This document shows, one piece after another, positions 20,638 to 31,100 of a stretch of DNA of 64,000 nt. Origin of the DNA: Capronia americana (lineage: Eukaryota; Ascomycota; Eurotiomycetes; Chaetothyriales; Herpotrichiellaceae). Each line of letters begins with the position of its first letter. Within the stretch, counting starts at the first letter, position 1. The stretch covers positions 1,612,001 to 1,676,000 of the forward strand of contig JADWQD010000004.1 in NCBI GenBank assembly GCA_016110215.1, in the 5' to 3' direction. Position numbers and translations under genes: made by a program. Under the pieces are notes generated by a model. The model saw nothing but the letters and a program-made list of their open reading frames with translations. It did not search any database and was not told where the DNA came from.

Positions 20638-23600
20638 ATGCCTTCTTTCACCATCGAAGCGGAGGGGGAAACGAACCCTCTGACGAGAGACGCTGTTGTA
20701 TCAACTCTCACAAGTGCCTCGCATCCTACAGCTCAGAGCTTGAAGGTAGCAACCCAACAGATTGGCAACTGGGAAAGGTCCGCTGGCTATTATGCCCTTC
20801 TCCAGGAGATCTACTCTGATTTCTCGCTTGGCCAAGAAGTCCGCTTCCAAGCCATCATCCAACTCAAAAACGGCATCGACAAGCATTGGCGGAAAACGTC
20901 AATCAACCCCATCACCAAGGCTGAGAAAGAACAAATCAGATCAAGATCGATAGAGGCAGGAATCCGCGAACCCGTCTCTGCGCTCGCTCTCCAGAATGCC
21001 TTGATGTTGGCAAAAATCGTTAGGTACGAATTTCCGCACGACTGGCCGGATGTCATCAACGTCATAATCCAGCATCTACAAGCCGCTGGTGAAGACGCCG
21101 GCGACTCCCTCTACGTCTCCAACATCTTGACCATCACCCTCCAGATAATCAAGGAACTGGCGTCAGCGCGGTTGCAGCGCACAAAGAAGAGCCTACAAGA
21201 TGTTTCATTGGAGCTTCTCCAGGCTCTTGGCACTCTTTATATCTGTTTGGTGGCAAGGTGGCAGTCGAACCACTCCGAAATGGTCAGTCTTGTTGGCAGT
21301 TATTCCGCGCTCAAGACTCTACGCCGCCTTGTGGTCGCAGGCTTTGAGCGACCCCATCGCGAAGATGCTGTCAAAGAATTCTGGAGTCTTCTGCAGACGC
21401 ACCAAAAATGCTTCTGGGCAGAATACACACAAGATGTTTCCGAGGAGTTTCGCAGCATGCTGCTGAAGCACCTTCTCCAATTATCCAAGTTATACCTTGA
21501 CATGGCCAGGAACCATCCCGCGTCCTTCGTCCTATTGGGTTGCATGGATATTCTCAACCGGTCTTGGACCATCATAGGCCAGGGCTATACCAAGCAGTCA
21601 CTTCTGCAAGGCAACTTCGACTGGAAGGTATATCGCAACGGCGACAGAAACGAGGAGTCACCAATGGAGAAGCTCTGTCTTAAGGCCCTATTACTGTTCC
21701 GCGCTTGCCTGAAAATGGTCTTCAATCCAGTGCAGACCTTCAAATACGTCACCCCTGAGGACAAGAAAGACAGAAAAGATGCCGTGGACTACATCAAGAA
21801 TAGCGTTCTTACGGAAGATTTTGTCATTCAATTGATGGAACTGCTGGTCACACAATATTTCGTCCTTCGTCCTTCCGACTTGCGAGACTGGGAGGAGGAA
21901 CCAGACGAGTGGGAACGACGGGAAGAAGAGATTGCAGATGCGTGGGAGTTCTCGATCCGCTCATGTTCCGAGAAGCTGTTCCTGGACCTGGTCATCAATT
22001 TCAAGGAGCTACTTGTACCGCGGTTACTCGAGGTCTTCCAGCGATACGCCACCACTTCCAACACCGATGTTCTCCTCAAGGACAGTCTTTATTCGGCCAT
22101 CGGTATCGCCGCAGCCTGCATGGAGGATGTACTCGATTTCAATACCTTCCTTCGAACCACGCTGGTTCCAGAAGTCCAAATGAATGAACCCAATTACAAT
22201 ATCTTACGCAGAAGAACCGCAATCCTATTGGGGCAATGGGTACCAATTAAACCTGACACACTGGATCGAGTAGCGGTGTACCAGATATACGCCCATTTGC
22301 TTTCCAGCCGAGAACCGCTCAATGATCACGTCGTCCGCGTGACAGCAGGACGTCAATTGCGTCTGATCCTTGAGCCGTTCGAGTTCAATTTTGCGGATTT
22401 CCAGCCCTACGCTACGCCAATACTGGAAAACGTGATGTCTCTGGTCGCTGACACTGAGCTGTCCGAAACGAAAATGGCACTTCTGGAGACAGTCCGAGTC
22501 GCCGTCACAAGACTTGAGGGACATATCGAGCCGTATGCACGCGGCATCATGTCGATGCTTCCACCGCTCTGGGCAGAATCTGGCGAAGAACATCTGATGA
22601 AACAAGCCATCTTGACCATGATCACAGCAATCGTCAACAGCCTTGGTCAGAAGAGTCTCGCCTACCACGGACCCATCCTTCCTCTGATCCACGACTCCAT
22701 TCAACCGCAATCAGAAGCCATAGTGTACCTGCTGGAAGAGGCCCTCGAGCTATGGACCGCCATCATCCAGCAAACACCCACAGACAGCGCATCTCCGGAC
22801 CTTCTATCCCTGTCTCACTCGCTCCTCCCACTCCTCGACATGGGCAGCGATCTGCTGCGCCAAATCTTCGAACTCGCCGAATCGTACACGATATTGTCGC
22901 CTACAACAATTCTGGCCCCGGAGTTCCTCAACCCTCTCCTCACATGCCTCAAATCTCTGCTCCCAGCTCTCTCCACGAGCCGCGCCCGAGACGCCGCTCT
23001 CGCCCCCCACGTCCTGGAAAACCTGGTCGCCACAATGTCAATACCGTCTCTCTGCCCTTTAGACCCTCAGCAAGCGTTAACCCACCTCCTCGAATCAATG
23101 CTGCACACTCATTACCTACCCGCCCTACTCCAACCCCTCAAAGACGCATACGAATACCACCAGGACCCGCGTCCCAGCAAGAAACCACCCGAGATCATCG
23201 GCCCCGGGGAGACCAGTCTATTCAGCCTCCTAGCGCGCATCGCTCTCCTCTCGCCCGATAAATTCATCCAGGCCGTCTCCGCGACAGACATCACGGCCAC
23301 CGCTTCGTCCTCGCAGACCCTGCAGCCCGTCCAATGGTTACTCACAGAGTGGCTCTTCCACATCGACAACATAGGCGACATTTTGCGCAAAAAGCTCCAA
23401 GTCCTGGCCCTGACGTCGCTCCTCGGCGCCACCACGCCGCCTTTCCCGACCATCATGCTCGAAAACCTGCAGACCCTGTTCACCATCTGGACCGACGTGT
23501 GCACGGAGCTCGGCCTGGAGGCCGCCGACGATAGCCAGGGCGACTACCTGTGGCATAACCGACACGGCGGCGGCGGGGACGTGCCGGAGTGGCCGGACGC

Positions 23601-23796
23601 GACGCCCGAGGACGGCCGCAAGAGGATCGTGAGCAACAATGACCCGATCTACAACGTCAATGCGCGCGTTTTCATCGCCGAGCAGCTGAGAGGCATTGTC
23701 GGCCGGGTCGGTGGCGAGCAGGCATTCCAGGCGGAGTGGTTGGGGAGGATCGACGACGCGGTCGTCAAGGCCTTTGTGGAATTGAAAGTGTTGTGA
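20638..23796 (+). CDS. kap120: Importin-beta family karyopherin, Kap120 / importin-11 type (1,052 aa)
   Basis: Single exon; 20638 is the first in-frame ATG. Residues about 30-105 form the importin-beta N-terminal domain (AQSLKVATQQIGNWERSAGYYALLQEI then FQAIIQLKNGIDKHWR), the Ran-GTP binding region. The rest is an all-helical HEAT-repeat solenoid without other domains. Total length near 1,050 matches the importin-11/Kap120 family. The internal pattern FPHDWPDVINVI, together with the mid-protein acidic EEEPDEWERREEE insertion, is typical of that subfamily. Such proteins carry cargo, including ribosome assembly factors in yeast, through nuclear pores. The 3' quarter becomes GC-rich and uses more third-position C than the 5' part. 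Confidence 0.88.
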   Translation: MPSFTIEAEGETNPLTRDAVVSTLTSASHPTAQSLKVATQQIGNWERSAGYYALLQEIYSDFSLGQEVRFQAIIQLKNGIDKHWRKTSINPITKAEKEQIRSRSIEAGIREPVSALALQNALMLAKIVRYEFPHDWPDVINVIIQHLQAAGEDAGDSLYVSNILTITLQIIKELASARLQRTKKSLQDVSLELLQALGTLYICLVARWQSNHSEMVSLVGSYSALKTLRRLVVAGFERPHREDAVKEFWSLLQTHQKCFWAEYTQDVSEEFRSMLLKHLLQLSKLYLDMARNHPASFVLLGCMDILNRSWTIIGQGYTKQSLLQGNFDWKVYRNGDRNEESPMEKLCLKALLLFRACLKMVFNPVQTFKYVTPEDKKDRKDAVDYIKNSVLTEDFVIQLMELLVTQYFVLRPSDLRDWEEEPDEWERREEEIADAWEFSIRSCSEKLFLDLVINFKELLVPRLLEVFQRYATTSNTDVLLKDSLYSAIGIAAACMEDVLDFNTFLRTTLVPEVQMNEPNYNILRRRTAILLGQWVPIKPDTLDRVAVYQIYAHLLSSREPLNDHVVRVTAGRQLRLILEPFEFNFADFQPYATPILENVMSLVADTELSETKMALLETVRVAVTRLEGHIEPYARGIMSMLPPLWAESGEEHLMKQAILTMITAIVNSLGQKSLAYHGPILPLIHDSIQPQSEAIVYLLEEALELWTAIIQQTPTDSASPDLLSLSHSLLPLLDMGSDLLRQIFELAESYTILSPTTILAPEFLNPLLTCLKSLLPALSTSRARDAALAPHVLENLVATMSIPSLCPLDPQQALTHLLESMLHTHYLPALLQPLKDAYEYHQDPRPSKKPPEIIGPGETSLFSLLARIALLSPDKFIQAVSATDITATASSSQTLQPVQWLLTEWLFHIDNIGDILRKKLQVLALTSLLGATTPPFPTIMLENLQTLFTIWTDVCTELGLEAADDSQGDYLWHNRHGGGGDVPEWPDATPEDGRKRIVSNNDPIYNVNARVFIAEQLRGIVGRVGGEQAFQAEWLGRIDDAVVKAFVELKVL

Positions 23797-24143
23797 GTGG
23801 TGATGGGGTTGTCGTGACTCTAGCAGAGCTGTGATATGGGTTCGTGGGCGCCGCAAGTAAGAGAGAAGGACTAGGCAGGAGAACTGCAATGTTGTTTTGA
23901 TGACGGCCGTTTCCCACGTTTCTTGCGCTTCATTAGGCATGGCGATGGCATGGCGACGGCATGGCGACGGTGATGATGATGATGGGTTTGATTCTGACTC
24001 TTCGCGAGTATGGGCTTTCTTGATGACAGGCACTGTCGCAGTGGCACATTACTCTGTGTTGCACAGAGGTAGGCTACAAGATCGTTGAATCAGCCAGCTC
24101 GTAGCTTTCCACAGGAATGCCTTCTTCACCCCCTTTCTACACG
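23797..24143. other. Convergent 3' gap
   Basis: 347 bases between convergent stop codons. It includes the short tandem repeat listed next. Confidence 0.5.
23937..23986. repeat. GGCATGGCGACG / GAT simple tandem repeat
   Basis: About three 12-base units of the type GGCATGGCGAYG run into a GAT triplet run. It is non-coding in the surrounding models. Confidence 0.75.
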
Positions 24144-26165
24144 CTATGAATCCGTAGACCCCTCGCTCTCGACCCCCGTCCCTGCCATACTCCGGGTTCG
24201 GTCCTCCGTCGCGGCCTCAAGGATCGTAGGCGCCTTCTTCAGCCCGACATGATACCGCATGAACAGCGTATCGATGAAATGCTCATGCTTGATGCCCGGC
24301 GGTTTCTGCGCCGCAAACTCGTCCACCGCATCCTGCGGTCGGTACCCACACCGCTCGATCAAATAGCAGCAGATGAAGAATCCCGTGCGATTGTATCCAT
24401 AGTGGCAGTGGACGCCAATGTTCTTGCCCCCGCCGTTCGAGCCCGGAGACTGTTGTTCCAGGCGGAGACGGTCGACGAGGGCGATGAAATCCGCGACTTC
24501 GACGGTCGTGGGCGGCACTTTGGACACGGTCGGGAATTTGTGGTACTGGATACCGCCTTTCTCGAGGGACGCAGTGTCGTAGACGGGAGAGTCGTGCGAG
24601 ATGTCTATTACGGCGAAGATTTTGTCTCGCCATCCCTTCAGAAAGACGCTCGGAGTGTGGATTTCGTCTTGTTCTCTTAATGTCTTCATTGCGCGGAATA
24701 TGCCGTGCTCGGGAGGATGGCCGATGGGGCCGGAGACGGGGAGGACCTTTTTCCACTTCTCGAGGTTTTTCACATCCCATTTTCCCGAGGTGGTGAGCTG
24801 TGGGAGTTGCCAGCCTAGAGATAGCTGGGGGGAGATGTAGCGGACAAGGAAGTCCTCGATCAGGCCGGCGACGGTGCGGTAGGTCGAGTGGTCGTACATG
24901 AGGGCGTGGGCGGCGGGGGAAGGTAGGATGGCGGTCTTCACGACCGTAGAATTGTGGCTGGACATTTCGCTTGTGGAAGGGAGGGTGCCGAATTTGCGCT
25001 CGTCTGCTCTGGAGTCGCTGGCATCATCTTGATTGGGTCTGCTGTTTGCTGGTGTGTCGTTAGGTATGGAATGGGTAGTGGTGGGAGGTGGTTCTTTTGT
25101 CATGGCGTCCTTGGTATTCTCACGTGCGGGTGCTTTGAGAAAGGAGACAATCTTTGCGACCTCGGCGGGCTTGGTGACGGTGTCTGCTTCTCCTGCTATG
25201 AGGAAAAGAGGCACCCGGATTCTGGCCCAGACCTCCCTGCCAGGTAGACCACCAATCGCATTTCCGGTGGAATTGTAGAGTGGTAGGCAACCCAGCGCTG
25301 AGCGCTTCCACACGGGCGTCTTGAAGCTCTTATTGAACGCCAATTGCAGACGTCGGAGGTCTACACCTGCAGCTTTGCCAGCCATTCTTTCGACGCTTTT
25401 GGAGTTGACCCCACCTCTTCTGTCCAACATTCGCAGGATGTTGAGCAGAGAATCTGGCAGCGAGAGGAACCGCCTTGCCGAAGCAGCCTCTGATGAAGAT
25501 GGGGGTGTTGCTTTGGGACAGATGCCAACAAAACCTAACACGTCAAGCGGGAAAGACGGGTTTGTGGCCAAAAGCGCAGCGATCGAGCAGCCCATACTGT
25601 GACCGATAAACAGGACTTTCTTGTGCCCGTGTTCTCTGCAGATCTCTGCGATGGCTGTCTGCCATAGTTCACAAAATGCTGCGATTGTGTAGGCATCGTA
25701 ATTCCGGGGTGAGAAAGCCGATATGCCATGGCCTGGCAGTTCAATCCCAAAACACGGGGCGATGTTGACCAGACTACCGAGAAGCGGCGCAAATTGAGGC
25801 AATGAGCCGCCCAACCCGTGGATAAATACCAGCAAAGGTAAATCTGCGATGGCTTGCGACTTTTCCGCGTGAGCGTGAGGATGGTAAAACGTCCGTATGG
25901 AGGGGTACTCTGCATACTTCGTCTTGTATGACCGAGTAGTCGAGTGGTTTTTGAGTACAGGATGATCGCTCTCCGGAGGCGCAGCCTCTTCTTCTGAGCT
26001 TCGACCTGTCGAGAGGTAAGATCTTGCAAGGAACAGTGCACCAAATCCCAGAAACAAGCCTAGGGTAGTGGTGGTGGCTAAAGTCCAAGGTCTCGATCCC
26101 GGTCGGCTCCAGAAATCCTGGTAAAGTTGGCGGCTGCCAACCGACGGCAGCGAGTACGAACTCAT
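24144..26165 (-). CDS. Alpha/beta-hydrolase fused to a CX5R dual-specificity-type phosphatase (673 aa)
   Basis: Single exon. The open frame extends to 26237, but the first ATG is at 26165. A membrane anchor lies near residues 27-48. Residues about 105-330 are an alpha/beta-hydrolase: oxyanion segment FIHGLGGS, nucleophile elbow IGHSMGCS with Ser190, and LIAGEADTVT carrying the acidic residue. A Ser/Thr/Pro-rich linker follows. The C-terminal domain (about 490-650) has the signature VHCHYGYNRTGF with Cys587 and Arg593, preceded by an acid-loop region and followed by PQDAVDEFAAQKPPGIKHEHFIDTLFMRY. That tail resembles RNA 5'-triphosphatase/DSP members more than classical tyrosine phosphatases. 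Both catalytic centres look intact, so it is probably a bifunctional membrane-associated enzyme. Substrates unknown. Confidence 0.88.
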   Translation of the reverse strand: MSSYSLPSVGSRQLYQDFWSRPGSRPWTLATTTTLGLFLGFGALFLARSYLSTGRSSEEEAAPPESDHPVLKNHSTTRSYKTKYAEYPSIRTFYHPHAHAEKSQAIADLPLLVFIHGLGGSLPQFAPLLGSLVNIAPCFGIELPGHGISAFSPRNYDAYTIAAFCELWQTAIAEICREHGHKKVLFIGHSMGCSIAALLATNPSFPLDVLGFVGICPKATPPSSSEAASARRFLSLPDSLLNILRMLDRRGGVNSKSVERMAGKAAGVDLRRLQLAFNKSFKTPVWKRSALGCLPLYNSTGNAIGGLPGREVWARIRVPLFLIAGEADTVTKPAEVAKIVSFLKAPARENTKDAMTKEPPPTTTHSIPNDTPANSRPNQDDASDSRADERKFGTLPSTSEMSSHNSTVVKTAILPSPAAHALMYDHSTYRTVAGLIEDFLVRYISPQLSLGWQLPQLTTSGKWDVKNLEKWKKVLPVSGPIGHPPEHGIFRAMKTLREQDEIHTPSVFLKGWRDKIFAVIDISHDSPVYDTASLEKGGIQYHKFPTVSKVPPTTVEVADFIALVDRLRLEQQSPGSNGGGKNIGVHCHYGYNRTGFFICCYLIERCGYRPQDAVDEFAAQKPPGIKHEHFIDTLFMRYHVGLKKAPTILEAATEDRTRSMAGTGVESEGSTDS

Positions 26166-26671
26166 ATCGACAGTATCATGGCGACATGGGGAAGCGTTCA
26201 GACGCGGGAGGCTGAATGCTGGAGAGAAATGATGCAAGAATTATGGTAGAAAACGTGGTGTTAGTCTCCACACGCACGGGCTCGAGTCGTTGGTGGAGAG
26301 GAGCGCTGATTAGCAGTCGACGGGCAGGATACCGATGATCTAGCTCAACCGGCAGCCCTAAGTCTAGCCCGGCAGACATTGTGATCGTATCATGTTGTTC
26401 ACAGCGTAGGAATTGGGAAAAGGTAAGGAAGCATGAAGACGGTGTCGCGATGTCCTAAGCATCGGCCTCGACCTCATGTGTTGGGGTCGTCGACCGCCGG
26501 GTGAAGACTTTTTCCGGTCCGGTCAATACGGTGGAGCAGGTAAACTGCAGGCGACGCGATCTCCGTCGATTTTCCTCCGAACTCCGTCACCTTTGAGTAT
26601 CGATTGATTTCCCTCGATACTGTCCTTGCCAAACTCCCCTGGCTGTTCATGGTGCAGGCCTTCAGCAGCCG
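26166..26671. promoter_or_regulatory. Divergent promoter region, hydrolase-phosphatase / gatB
   Basis: 506 bases between two divergent ATGs. An ATG at 26649 is out of frame with GatB and meets a stop after 13 codons, so it could act as a short upstream frame on the GatB transcript. Confidence 0.4.
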
Positions 26672-28481
26672 ATGCACGGAAGATGGTTGAGGTGGACTCG
26701 CCAGCGCCTTCCAGTCCGGCCTCTCATACCCAGGAATCGCGTTGACCTCCGGCCCTTCCACCTCTGCAGGTCGTGGCTGCAAAATGATCGTGCTCCCCTG
26801 CGCAAGCAGTTGAAGGATGCCGCGAAAGCTGCTCGAGCGGCTCCCGCTGCGCCCACAACGACTAAAAGCCTTGACATACTGGACGACTGGGAATTGACAG
26901 TGGGCATTGAGATACATGCTCAGCTCAATGCTTCTCGAAAGCTCTTCTCACGTGAATACTACAGCCTTCCCACATATCGTGATGCAAGACTAATGCTTAG
27001 CAGCTGCCATAACGGCGCCGAGTGATGTCCCGAATAACCAGATTGCTCCCTTCGACATCGCTCTGCCGGGCAGTCTTCCGGTCCTTCAGCCAGGTGTAAT
27101 TCTACCAGCTCTACGTGCGGCCCTCGCCCTCGGCTGCACCGTCGAACCAGTCAGCAGCTTCGACCGCAAGCACTACTTCTACCACGATCAGCCTGCCGGC
27201 TACCAGATTACGCAGTACTACCATCCCTTTGCGAAGAACGGCCACGTTGTCTTGAGTGCCGAAGACGGACTGGAGAAGGGCAGGACCCTAACAGTCAATA
27301 TAAAGCAGGTGCAACTGGAGCAGGACACCGCAAGGACCCAGGAGGACGATGCCAATACTGCCCTGATCGACTTCAATCGCTGCGGCCAGGCCTTGATTGA
27401 GATCATCTCGCTGCCGGACATACATTCTCCCCACGAAGCTGCCCTTTATGTCCGAAAGATCCAGTCCATCCTCTATGCAGTCGACTCTGTTACAACCGGA
27501 ATGGAACAAGGTGGCCTTCGAGCCGATGTCAATGTCTCTGTTCGTCGCCGAGACACTGCAGCTGGACCCTATGCCTACAGTGGCGTGACAGGGCTTGGTC
27601 AGCGCACTGAGATCAAGAACCTCAGCACCTTCAGAGGCATCGAAGATGCAATAAAGGCCGAACGAGACCGCCAAATCAAAATTCTGGAGCAAGGCGGTGA
27701 TGTACAAGGCGAGACTCGAGGCTGGTCAATGACAGACCCCAACAGAACAAGGAGGCTTCGAGGCAAGGAAGGCGAGGTCGACTACAGGTACATGCCCGAT
27801 GCCGACATTGCGCCACTCTACCTCAGCAATGATTTGATATCGTGGGTCATGAAGACTCTTCCTCCCACGGAAAGCGTCCTCGTACATTTGCTCGTCAATG
27901 ACTATGACCTCACATTCACCGATGCGAGCACGTTAGTTTCACTTGACGACGGCGAGAGGCTGATCTTCTTTCAAGAAGTCGTTGACGAATTGATAGCCAG
28001 CAGTAAATTTGAAACAACCCCCAGAGACCACGGCAAGTTGGCTGGAAACTGGGTCCTGCATGAGCTGGGCGCTCTGTTGTCCTCGGACGGGAGGCACTGG
28101 GACGACAACGTAGTAACGTCAAGAACAATGGCCGACATCATCCATCGACTGAAGGGAAACGAGATAACCGGCGTCTCAGCCAAGCTGATCCTCAAGCTTA
28201 TCTACAATGGCGATAAACGATCCGTCTTGAGTATCATCACCCAGGAGGATTTGCGTTTCTCCGAGATGTCCTCGGAATCCTACACAGAAATCGCGAAGGA
28301 CATCATTGGAAGATTCCCCCAGCACGTCAAGGATATTGTGGAAAAGGGTAAAATCGGGAAGTTGCAGTTCCTGATGGGCCAGATGTTGAGACATCCACGA
28401 AAAGGTGACATGCGTGCACCTACAGCCGAAAAGACTCTTCGACAACTCATCCTGAACGAGCACCACGAAGGCGAGGGGTGA
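26672..28481 (+). CDS. gatB: Glutamyl-tRNA(Gln) amidotransferase subunit B, mitochondrial (585 aa, 2 exons)
   Basis: Joined as 26672-26951 and 27004-28481. The 52-base intron has a CTAAT-type branch; the CAG acceptor restores the expected FS-x-A-x-T segment after KL. The N-terminus is Arg-rich and acid-poor, like a mitochondrial presequence. GatB hallmarks follow in order: LTVGIEIHAQLN, FDIALPGSLP, YHDQPAGYQITQYYHPF, QLEQDTARTQ, DFNRCGQALIEIISLPD, GGLRADVNVSVRR, TEIKNLSTFRGIEDAI, and DYRYMPDADI. The C-terminus is the Yqey-like helical tRNA-binding domain. With GatA and GatF (or GatC) it converts Glu-tRNA(Gln) to Gln-tRNA(Gln) in mitochondria. Confidence 0.95.
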
Positions 28482-29171
28482 ACAGACCGCCGCAACGAGT
28501 AGACCAAGGCTCTGCCTAGGCCATGTGTCATAAGGCCGCCCTATGTGCGATACCTCCCCATCCTCGCGCAAAAGAGAATACGAGTATGCATATTATGTGT
28601 GCAGCATCCACACCCGAAACGTTTTCAGGCAGTAAGCACCGAATCTTGGTAGTGTGCGTCACCATCCTCGGTGAGATGACCTTTCCGTCCGATCCAAGTG
28701 GATATGGATATTGGGACTGACCTCGTGCACATCGCATCGAGTTCGCATCTCGGATACGACTCTGCTCTTCGTTGTACGAGGATCGAGCTTCCGGCTGTCT
28801 CTGTCGATGTCACCGAGTCAGTTCGACTCGAGCGCGCCGACACTTGGATGCCCCGGAAACTGGCCAGCACCCCCGCATTTTCGGGGAATGCTCAAGAGAC
28901 ACTACTGCCAATTAAGGAATACTTACTACGATGAGGATGGTGTGGATGATTTCCTAACACGGCACTCGACCGGTGCGAGCCCAGCTCGTGGGCCTAAGAA
29001 GCCCAAGGAGCCTTAGGCGGCCCATTAACGAGTATAAGTTCCGGGAGGAATGAAAGACAGGGTTCAAACAGCGTCTCCTGAAAGAATATTTAGTTATAGA
29101 GAACGTCCACCCCTCGTCCCGCGGATTCGGCCTGACCTTTCTGCCTCGACGTTCTATCATACGCGATCACA
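28482..29171. other. Gap upstream of the P450 gene
   Basis: 690 bases holding the gatB 3' end and the P450 promoter. Short frames only; nothing recognised. Confidence 0.45.
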
Positions 29172-31100
29172 ATGTCGTCAACGTACTTGGCTTTGGCTGT
29201 CGCTGCGGCGGGCGTCGCGTCGCACCTGTTCTACTTCAAAATAGGCGAACACTGGCTGAATCCTACCCGATACATTCAAGCATTCTTGTTCGGATGCGTT
29301 GTCACAACGGTTGCGCAGACCCATTATTACCATAGTCCCCTCAAGGACGCCATCTCATTCACCGCAAAGTATGCGTCACTGTACCTTGTCGGCCTCTATA
29401 GCAGCCTCGTCATCTACCGCCTCTTCTTCAATCCCTTGAACAAAATCCCGGGTCCCTTCTGGGCTCGCCTCTCCCGCTTCTACCTCAGCTTCCAGGTCGC
29501 CCCCCGAAGGAACCTAAACCATTACCTCCTCGCCCAGCATCAAAAGTACGGCAGGTTTGTCCGGCTTGACCCGCACAGCATTTCCGTGACGCACCCCGAC
29601 GGCGTGGAAGTCACGTTGGGCCCGAAAACCAAATGCACCAAGAGCGAGTGGTATGAAGCGGATGCGCCGAGGACTTCTCTGCACACGACAAGGAGCAAGG
29701 CGGTGCATGATCGGAGACGGAGGATTTGGAGTCCTGCTTTTAGCGACAAGTCGTTGAGAGGGTATGAGAATCGCGTGCAGAAGTACAATGACCTCTTGGT
29801 TGGGAAGTTGGCAGAGTCAAATGGTATGTGCAGGCGCTTGCTTTTCACCCTCTACTCTTTGACGCATAAGCTCTCGTCGATGTCTGAGTGCAAATCTAAC
29901 TCATCCAGGCCAACCGATGGACATGTCGAAATGGTTCAACCTCTACTCCTTCGATGTAATGGGTGACCTCGCCTTCGGGGCCTCCTACGGTTGCCTCGAA
30001 TCCGGCGAAATGCACTGGGCCATCAAACTGCTGAACGATGGCATGGACATGCTTGGCGTCCAGTTGCCCGGCTGGCTCTTCCGAGTCCTGCTTGCCATCC
30101 CGGGGGCGACAAAAGATCACTTCCGCTTCTTAAACTATTGCTCCGAGCAACTCGAGAATCGGATGAAGATGCAGGGGAAAATGACTGATCCAGACATCAG
30201 TCACACGTTGATTGAGCATTTCAACGCGTCGGATCCAGAGAGCCAGAAGGCGCAATTGCCCATGTTGCAGGGCGATAGTCGACTTATCATCGTCGCCGGT
30301 TCTGACACCACGGCCGCAACACTCGTGCACTTGTTCTACCACATTGCCACGCAAAAAGGCCTGATCGACCGACTCAGAGAAGAACTCGACAGCCTCGTCA
30401 AGCCTGGTGAAAAGATTGAGCATGTCAAGATTCAAGATGCGCCAATTCTGAACGGCAGCATCAATGAAGCGCTGAGGCTTAATCCACCCGTTCCCAGTGG
30501 TGTGTTCAGGCAGACACCCGATGAGGGCGTGGACATCGGAGGCGTGCATATTCCTGGAGGGACCGTGATTCAGATGCCGCTGTATGCTATGGCGAGAGGT
30601 ACGTGGCCCGAGTGTGCTTGTTCGTGTCATCAGTGTAGAGGCCAAGTTCTTCAAGAGCCATTATTGGGCTACCGAAATGGGAGGCCAAGAATTTCCCTGC
30701 TCAGTCGCTCTGTCTCTATTAAGGTGGTGCTGACGACATGTCTCTAGATCCTGAGTTGTACCCCGATCCACTCACGTTCATCCCTGAACGCCACCGCTCT
30801 CGCTCTGCGGAATTGATGCCTTACAAGAACAAGGATGTTTTTCACCCCTTCAGCACTGGATCCATGGGCTGCATAGGCAAGAACCTGGCGTACATGGAGG
30901 TGCGCCTTCTGACCACAAACATCATTCGAGACTTCAATGTAAGGCTTGCGGACGGGGAGACTGGGGAGAAGCTCCTGAAGGAGACGAAGGATCATGTAAG
31001 TTCTCCCAACTAAGGTCATGAGAACAGTACTGATTCTCCCCTGTAGTTCACGCTCGGCCTCGGACCGTTGCAGCTGTGTTTTGAGCGCAGAAAGGCGTGA
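29172..31100 (+). CDS. Cytochrome P450 monooxygenase (547 aa, 4 exons)
   Basis: Joined as 29172-29823, 29909-30598, 30748-30995, 31047-31100. Introns have GTATGT, GTACGT and GTAAGT donors and CTAAC or CTGAC branches. N-terminal hydrophobic segments (several up to about residue 85) anchor it in the ER. The proline-rich hinge NKIPGPFWAR follows. The I-helix oxygen-binding motif is AGSDTT, the ExxR motif is EALR, and the PERF-like motif is PERH. The heme loop FSTGSMGCIG places the axial ligand at Cys489. The final 54-base exon encodes a FTLGLGPLQLCFERRK tail, as in many fungal P450s. No synthase, transporter or regulator lies next to it, so it is not in an obvious secondary-metabolite cluster. 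Its substrate is unknown. Confidence 0.92.

Noticed and set aside
26649..26690. ATG at 26649 as GatB start
   Set aside because: It is out of frame with GatB and reaches a stop after 13 codons; 26672 opens the GatB frame.
29172..31100. Secondary-metabolite cluster around the P450
   Set aside because: Neighbours are GatB and a gene-poor region; there is no synthase, tailoring enzyme or cluster regulator nearby.
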